Below the pieces are notes generated by a model. That model was not told the DNA's origin. It ran no database searches and saw only the letters and a list, made by a program, of their open reading frames with translations. This document shows, in pieces, positions 14,181 to 17,690 of a stretch of 17,690 nt of DNA; positions within the stretch are counted from its first letter, which is position 1; each line of letters begins with the position of its first letter. Source of the stretch: Ga0077555 sp031406575 (GTDB lineage: Bacteria; Pseudomonadota; Alphaproteobacteria; Rhizobiales; Hyphomicrobiaceae); assembly GCA_031406575.1 (NCBI GenBank), contig JANOHP010000209.1, forward strand, positions 1 through 17,690. The letters run 5' to 3'. The translations under genes and the position numbers were made by a program.

Positions 14181-15227
14181 ATGTCGACGCCGGCGCAACC
14201 GAGCATCCACGCCCCCTACATTCCCGTGCGCGACGATTGGCTCGCGCGCGTGAGCGAGCCGATCCTCGAGCCCGCGCTCCCGATCGTCGATCCCCACCAT
14301 CACCTGTGGGACCGTCCGGGCTGGCGCTACATGCTGCCCGATCTGTTGGCGGACACCAATTCGGGCCACAACATCGTGGCGACCGTGTTCGTCCAGGCAC
14401 GTGCTTTTCACCGTGCAGGCGGCCCCGTCGAGATGCGCCCCGTGGGCGAGACGGAATTCGTCAACGGCGTCGCCGCCATGAGCGCCAGCGGCATCTATGG
14501 GCCGACGCGCGTGTGCGAAGGCATTGTGGGGCACGCGGATTTGACGCTGGGATCGCGCGTCGAAGAGGTGCTCGAGCAGCACATTCGCGTCGGCGGCGGG
14601 CGCTTTCGCGGCATTCGCCACATCACCGCGTGGGATGCGGACGCGTCGCTCCTCAACCCGGCCTACTCGCCCCCGCAGGGCATTCTCGCCGACCGCACGT
14701 TTCGTCAGGGTTTCGCGGTTTTGGGGTCGCTGGGCCTCACCTTCGATGCATGGCTCTATCATCCCCAGATCGACGAGTTGACGGCGCTGGCGCGAGCCTT
14801 TCCCGAAACGCGCATCGTGCTCGATCACGTCGGTGGGCCGCTGGCCATCGGGCCCTACCAGGGCCGGCGCGATGAACTGTTTGCGACGTGGGCGGGCTCG
14901 ATCAAGGCGCTCGCCGCGTGCCCAAACGTCTTCATCAAGGTCGGCGGCATGGGCATGCGCATCAACGGCTACGGTTTCGAAACCAAGGCCGATCCGCCGT
15001 CGTCGGCAACCCTCGCCGCCGCGTGGAAACCCTACGTGGAGACCTGCATCGAAGCCTTCGGCGCCAAGCGCTGCATGTTCGAGAGCAACTTCCCCGTCGA
15101 CAAGGGATCCTACAGCTATCCGGTGTTCTGGAATGCCTGCAAACTGTTGGCCCAAGGGTCCAGCGCATCGGAGAAAGCCGACCTGTTCGCGGGCACCGCG
15201 CAGCGCTTCTACAAACTGTCGACGTGA
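14181..15227 (+). CDS. Amidohydrolase family protein, COG3618 lactonase-like TIM barrel
   Basis: The 348-residue enzyme belongs to the amidohydrolase-2 group that includes LigI (2-pyrone-4,6-dicarboxylate lactonase) and sugar lactonases. The N-terminal metal motif is VDPHHHLWD (His39-His41), followed by a strand with VFVQARAF. Downstream are FRGIRHITAWD, FDAWLYHPQ, IVLDHVGGPL and a C-terminal MFESNFPVDK. Its position after LLM and CMD genes fits hydrolysis of a lactone or ring intermediate. Three in-frame ATG codons exist (14154, 14175, 14181); GAGG (14169-14172) is 8 nt from the last, so 14181 is preferred. The gene ends 18 bp from the convergent acyl-CoA dehydrogenase. Substrate and metal dependence are inferred from family only. 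Confidence 0.9.
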   Translation: MSTPAQPSIHAPYIPVRDDWLARVSEPILEPALPIVDPHHHLWDRPGWRYMLPDLLADTNSGHNIVATVFVQARAFHRAGGPVEMRPVGETEFVNGVAAMSASGIYGPTRVCEGIVGHADLTLGSRVEEVLEQHIRVGGGRFRGIRHITAWDADASLLNPAYSPPQGILADRTFRQGFAVLGSLGLTFDAWLYHPQIDELTALARAFPETRIVLDHVGGPLAIGPYQGRRDELFATWAGSIKALAACPNVFIKVGGMGMRINGYGFETKADPPSSATLAAAWKPYVETCIEAFGAKRCMFESNFPVDKGSYSYPVFWNACKLLAQGSSASEKADLFAGTAQRFYKLST

Positions 15228-15245
15228 GGTGCGGCGCTCTTCTGC

Positions 15246-16376
15246 TCACTCCATCGGCACGAGGCCTGCCGCGTTGCGGGCGCGCAGTTCACCGGCGAGC
15301 CGCCGCTTCCATTCGCTCGAGCCGCCGAGCGCCAAGCCGAGCAGTTTACTGCGGCGGTAGTAGAGCTGCGCGTCACCCTCCCAGGTGAAGCCCATGCCGC
15401 CGTGCGTCTGTACGTTTTCCTTCGCAGCGAGCCAGCCCGCGTCGTTGGCGGCAATGCGCGCGACGGAGGCTGCCAGGGGGAGTTCGGCGGCGTGTGTATG
15501 GAGCGCCCAGGCCCCGTAATAGGCGTTGGAGCGCGCCAGTTCGATGGCGACGTACATGTCCGCGAGCTTGTGTTTGATCGCCTGAAATGAGCCGATGGGT
15601 CGGCCGAAGGCGTAGCGCTCCTTGGCGTAGGCGGTGGCCATGTCGAGCGCGGCTTGTGCGCCGCCGACCTGCTCGAACGCCATCATGACGGCGGCCCGGT
15701 CGATCAGGCGACGCACGCTCGTCGCGCCGAGGCCTTCTTCCAGCAGCTCCGCCGGCGCGCCGTCGAAGGTGATCTGGGCATGCGTACGCGAGGGATCGAT
15801 CGTGGGGACCGTGTCGCGGCGGACGCCCGATGCCGTGAGATCGACCACGCAGAGCACCGGTCCGCGCCGCGCATCCATTGCCGCGACAACCGCGACATCG
15901 GCCACATCACCGTCGGGCACCGCACGCTTGATGCCGGTGAGGCGACCCTCGCTCAGCCGCGTCTTCAAGCGCTCGACGAGGAGGGGGCCGGGCTGTTCCG
16001 CGCAGGCGAACGTGCCGATAGCCTGACCCGAGGCCAGACGTGGCAGGTGGGCGGCCTTTTGGGCGGCGCTGCCGGCGAGCAGCAGACCCTCGATCGCCAT
16101 GTAGACGGTGGATGAATAAGGCACGGGCGCCAGTGCAGCCCCGATCTCTTCCGCGAGCAGGCACACCGCGAGATGGCCCAGACCCGAACCGCCGTACTCT
16201 TCCGGGACCGATGCGCCGACCCAGCCGAGGTCCGCCATCTCCCGCCACAACCCGCGATCATACCCTTCACCCGTATCGAGGGCGCGGCGCATCACGGACG
16301 GCGGGCATTTCTGGCGCAGAAAGCGTCGCGCTTCGTCGCGCATGGCCTTCAAGTCGTCTGGAAAATCGAAGTTCAT
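15246..16376 (-). CDS. Acyl-CoA dehydrogenase
   Basis: This 376-residue FAD flavoprotein catalyses alpha,beta-dehydrogenation of an acyl-CoA. The N-terminal helical domain carries GASVPEEYGGSGLG (54-67). The middle beta domain is degenerate compared with fatty-acid enzymes. The C-terminal domain has ERYAFGRPIGSFQAIKHKLADM (given by its ends ERYAFGRPIG, 253-262, and IKHKLADM), and THGGMGFTWEGD (324-335), where Glu333 is at the place often used as catalytic base in some subgroups. It looks like one of the diverged catabolic ACADs rather than a core beta-oxidation enzyme. GGGAGG is just before the ATG. It starts 17 bp after the solute-binding protein gene on the same strand, so the two form an operon. 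Substrate unknown. Confidence 0.93.
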   Translation of the reverse strand: MNFDFPDDLKAMRDEARRFLRQKCPPSVMRRALDTGEGYDRGLWREMADLGWVGASVPEEYGGSGLGHLAVCLLAEEIGAALAPVPYSSTVYMAIEGLLLAGSAAQKAAHLPRLASGQAIGTFACAEQPGPLLVERLKTRLSEGRLTGIKRAVPDGDVADVAVVAAMDARRGPVLCVVDLTASGVRRDTVPTIDPSRTHAQITFDGAPAELLEEGLGATSVRRLIDRAAVMMAFEQVGGAQAALDMATAYAKERYAFGRPIGSFQAIKHKLADMYVAIELARSNAYYGAWALHTHAAELPLAASVARIAANDAGWLAAKENVQTHGGMGFTWEGDAQLYYRRSKLLGLALGGSSEWKRRLAGELRARNAAGLVPME

Positions 16377-16393
16377 GGGCTCCCTCCCACCCC

Positions 16394-17690
16394 CTACTTG
16401 TCCAACCAGACGTCTTCCATGCGCCAGCTATTGTAGACGGAGTTGTCGTGGCTGGTGAGACCCTTGACGTGAGGTTGCCAGCAGGTCGCCGCGCGATTGT
16501 GAATGATGATCGGGCGCGCGACATCCTCGACGATCCGGCGTTCCGCCTGCCAGACGAGGTCCTTGCGTTTGGCGAGATCGGTTTCGCGCGATTGCGCGAA
16601 GATCAGCCGTTCGACCTCCTCGTTGCAGTAGCCGGTGTAATTGCGGTCGGAGCTGCATGAATAATTCTCGACGAGATTGACGTCGGGATCATCGACGCCG
16701 ATGCCTGTCGTATTGAGGCCGACGGCATAGTCTTTGCGCTGCACTTTGGCGTGCCAGATCGTCGAGTCGACCACTTCGAGTTCCCCGTCGATATGGATTT
16801 TCTTCATCTGGTCGATGAAGATGACAGCGGGGTCGCGATAGAGGGGAATGTTGCGCGTGGCGACTTTTACCTTGAGTGGCTTGTCTTTGCTGTAGCCCAG
16901 GCCTTCCATGATCTTGCGCGCGTCGGCTTGGTTTTTCTCGATGTCGTGGCCGTAGCCCGCCAATTCGGCCAGTTTTTCGGGCGGCATGCTCCAGGGGCCG
17001 GACGGCAGCATGACGGCGCCGACCATCGAGCGGCCTTCGGACAGGATCGTATTGAAAGCGGGGCGATCGAGCGCCATGGCCATCGCCTTGCGTACGTGCG
17101 GATTGTCGAACGGTGGCGCCGCGGCATTGACGATCATGTTGATCGTGTTGTTGGACGGTACGAACTGGCATTGCGCCTCGGGCCGCTTGACGTTGATGTC
17201 CTTGAGCAGCGGCACCGTGATGTCGGACACGAACGTCAGGTCCATGTCGCCGGCGATGAACGCCAGCACCCGCGTCGAGCGATTGTCGATGACGCGATAC
17301 TCGATGGCGTCGAGGCGCGGCTTGCCCTTCTTGAAGTAGTCGGGATTTTTGATCAGGCGCACCAACTCATTGCGCTTCAATTCGACGAACTTGAAGGGGC
17401 CCGTGCCGACGGGCTTGGTGCGCATCTCGCGTTGCGGCACATGGCAGGGGTAGATCGGTGAGTAGCCGGAGGCCAGCAGCGCCAAGAACGAGGGCTGCGG
17501 CGCCTTGAGGGTGAAGGTCACCTCGTGACCGCCCGACGTCGTGATCTCCGCGACGTTGTGATACCAGACGCGGCGCGGGTTCTTGCGGAAGTCTTCGGCT
17601 TTCGTCAGGCCGGAGACGAGATCGAACGTGCATTTGACGTCGGCTGCGGTGAACGGTTTGCCGTCGTGCCACTTGACGGCTTCCTCGAGT
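16394..17690 (-). CDS. ABC transporter solute-binding protein family 5 (partial, 5' end outside window)
   Basis: The coding frame runs from the TAG at 16394-16396 out of the window at 17690; 431 codons are visible and the N-terminus with any signal peptide is missing. It is a periplasmic family 5 substrate-binding protein, the type serving peptide, nickel and other oligo-compound importers. Near the visible start is EEAVKWHDGKPFTAADVKCTFDL in pieces (VKWHDGKPFTAADV), then VTFTLKAPQPSFLALLASG, VGTGPFKFVELKRNE, NPHVRKAMAMALDR, and a C-terminal VKGLTSHDNSVYNSWR. A GTG at 17519-17521 is in frame but internal, not a start. It lies 17 bp upstream of the acyl-CoA dehydrogenase. The link to a degradative gene suggests uptake of an organic acid or peptide-like compound rather than nutrition peptides, but this is inference. 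Confidence 0.92.
   Translation of the reverse strand, partial: LEEAVKWHDGKPFTAADVKCTFDLVSGLTKAEDFRKNPRRVWYHNVAEITTSGGHEVTFTLKAPQPSFLALLASGYSPIYPCHVPQREMRTKPVGTGPFKFVELKRNELVRLIKNPDYFKKGKPRLDAIEYRVIDNRSTRVLAFIAGDMDLTFVSDITVPLLKDINVKRPEAQCQFVPSNNTINMIVNAAAPPFDNPHVRKAMAMALDRPAFNTILSEGRSMVGAVMLPSGPWSMPPEKLAELAGYGHDIEKNQADARKIMEGLGYSKDKPLKVKVATRNIPLYRDPAVIFIDQMKKIHIDGELEVVDSTIWHAKVQRKDYAVGLNTTGIGVDDPDVNLVENYSCSSDRNYTGYCNEEVERLIFAQSRETDLAKRKDLVWQAERRIVEDVARPIIIHNRAATCWQPHVKGLTSHDNSVYNSWRMEDVWLDK

Noticed and set aside
13336..14400. Minus-strand frame of 354 codons across the LLM and CMD genes
   Set aside because: It opposes two well-supported genes and translates to Arg-rich sequence with no domain.
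1..17690. CRISPR array, tRNA, rRNA, insertion sequence or phage genes
   Set aside because: No regularly spaced repeats, no tRNA-like cloverleaf or rRNA core sequence, and no transposase, integrase or phage structural motifs were seen in any frame.

Overview
The window is a high-GC bacterial chromosome segment that reads as an alphaproteobacterium, probably Hyphomicrobiales or Rhodospirillales; the order cannot be fixed from sequence alone. The pointers are an Hsp20 gene followed by a DUF1150 gene, a PleC/DivJ-flavoured histidine kinase with the FGPLG signature after its phospho-His box, a DUF1232 (YkvA) protein, and several small orphan proteins of types common in rhizobia and relatives. No rRNA, tRNA, CRISPR array, transposase or phage gene was seen. 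Gene density is ordinary, and most of the window is chromosomal housekeeping plus a catabolic cluster.

Layout. Positions 1-298: extremely GC-rich left edge, then nested inverted repeats leading into an old-yellow-enzyme flavin oxidoreductase (299-1471, +). A strong hairpin terminator (1497-1523) separates it from a minus-strand heat-shock operon, Hsp20 (1978-2421) then DUF1150 (1553-1840), which has a recognisable sigma-32-type promoter at 2527-2554 and a leader of about 100 nt. Divergent from it is a soluble histidine kinase (2745-3839, +). UvrC follows on the minus strand (3862-6027), with an unusual low-complexity insert of about 90 residues bounded by imperfect inverted repeats.

Positions 6028-8177 hold two orphan genes that converge and overlap by 66 bp: a possible GNAT-fold protein (6351-7172, +) and a PAS_5-like protein (7107-7961, -). 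The divergent spacer beyond them carries an inverted repeat and an 11-bp tandem repeat, and leads to an exported protein of unknown function (8178-9131, +). Then come a membrane-anchored unknown (9357-9842, +), a non-canonical haloacid-dehalogenase-like hydrolase (9873-10598, -), a six-cysteine secreted peptide (10771-11076, +), a 45-residue lysine-rich protein (11383-11520, +), a one-TM unknown (11593-11946, +) and a DUF1232 membrane protein (12061-12453, +).

Positions 12522-17690 look like a catabolic cluster: LLM-class flavin monooxygenase, carboxymuconolactone-decarboxylase-like protein and COG3618 lactonase/amidohydrolase on the plus strand, converging on an acyl-CoA dehydrogenase and an ABC-transporter solute-binding protein (cut by the window end) on the minus strand. 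A plausible reading is uptake of a small organic compound, flavin-dependent oxygenation, ring or lactone opening and acyl-CoA oxidation. The substrate cannot be read from the sequence. I found no clear new defence, mobile or RNA-guided system. The items most worth a second look are the insert in UvrC, the overlapping orphan pair with its repeat-bearing spacer, the altered active sites in the flavin oxidoreductase and the HAD protein, and the catabolic cluster.
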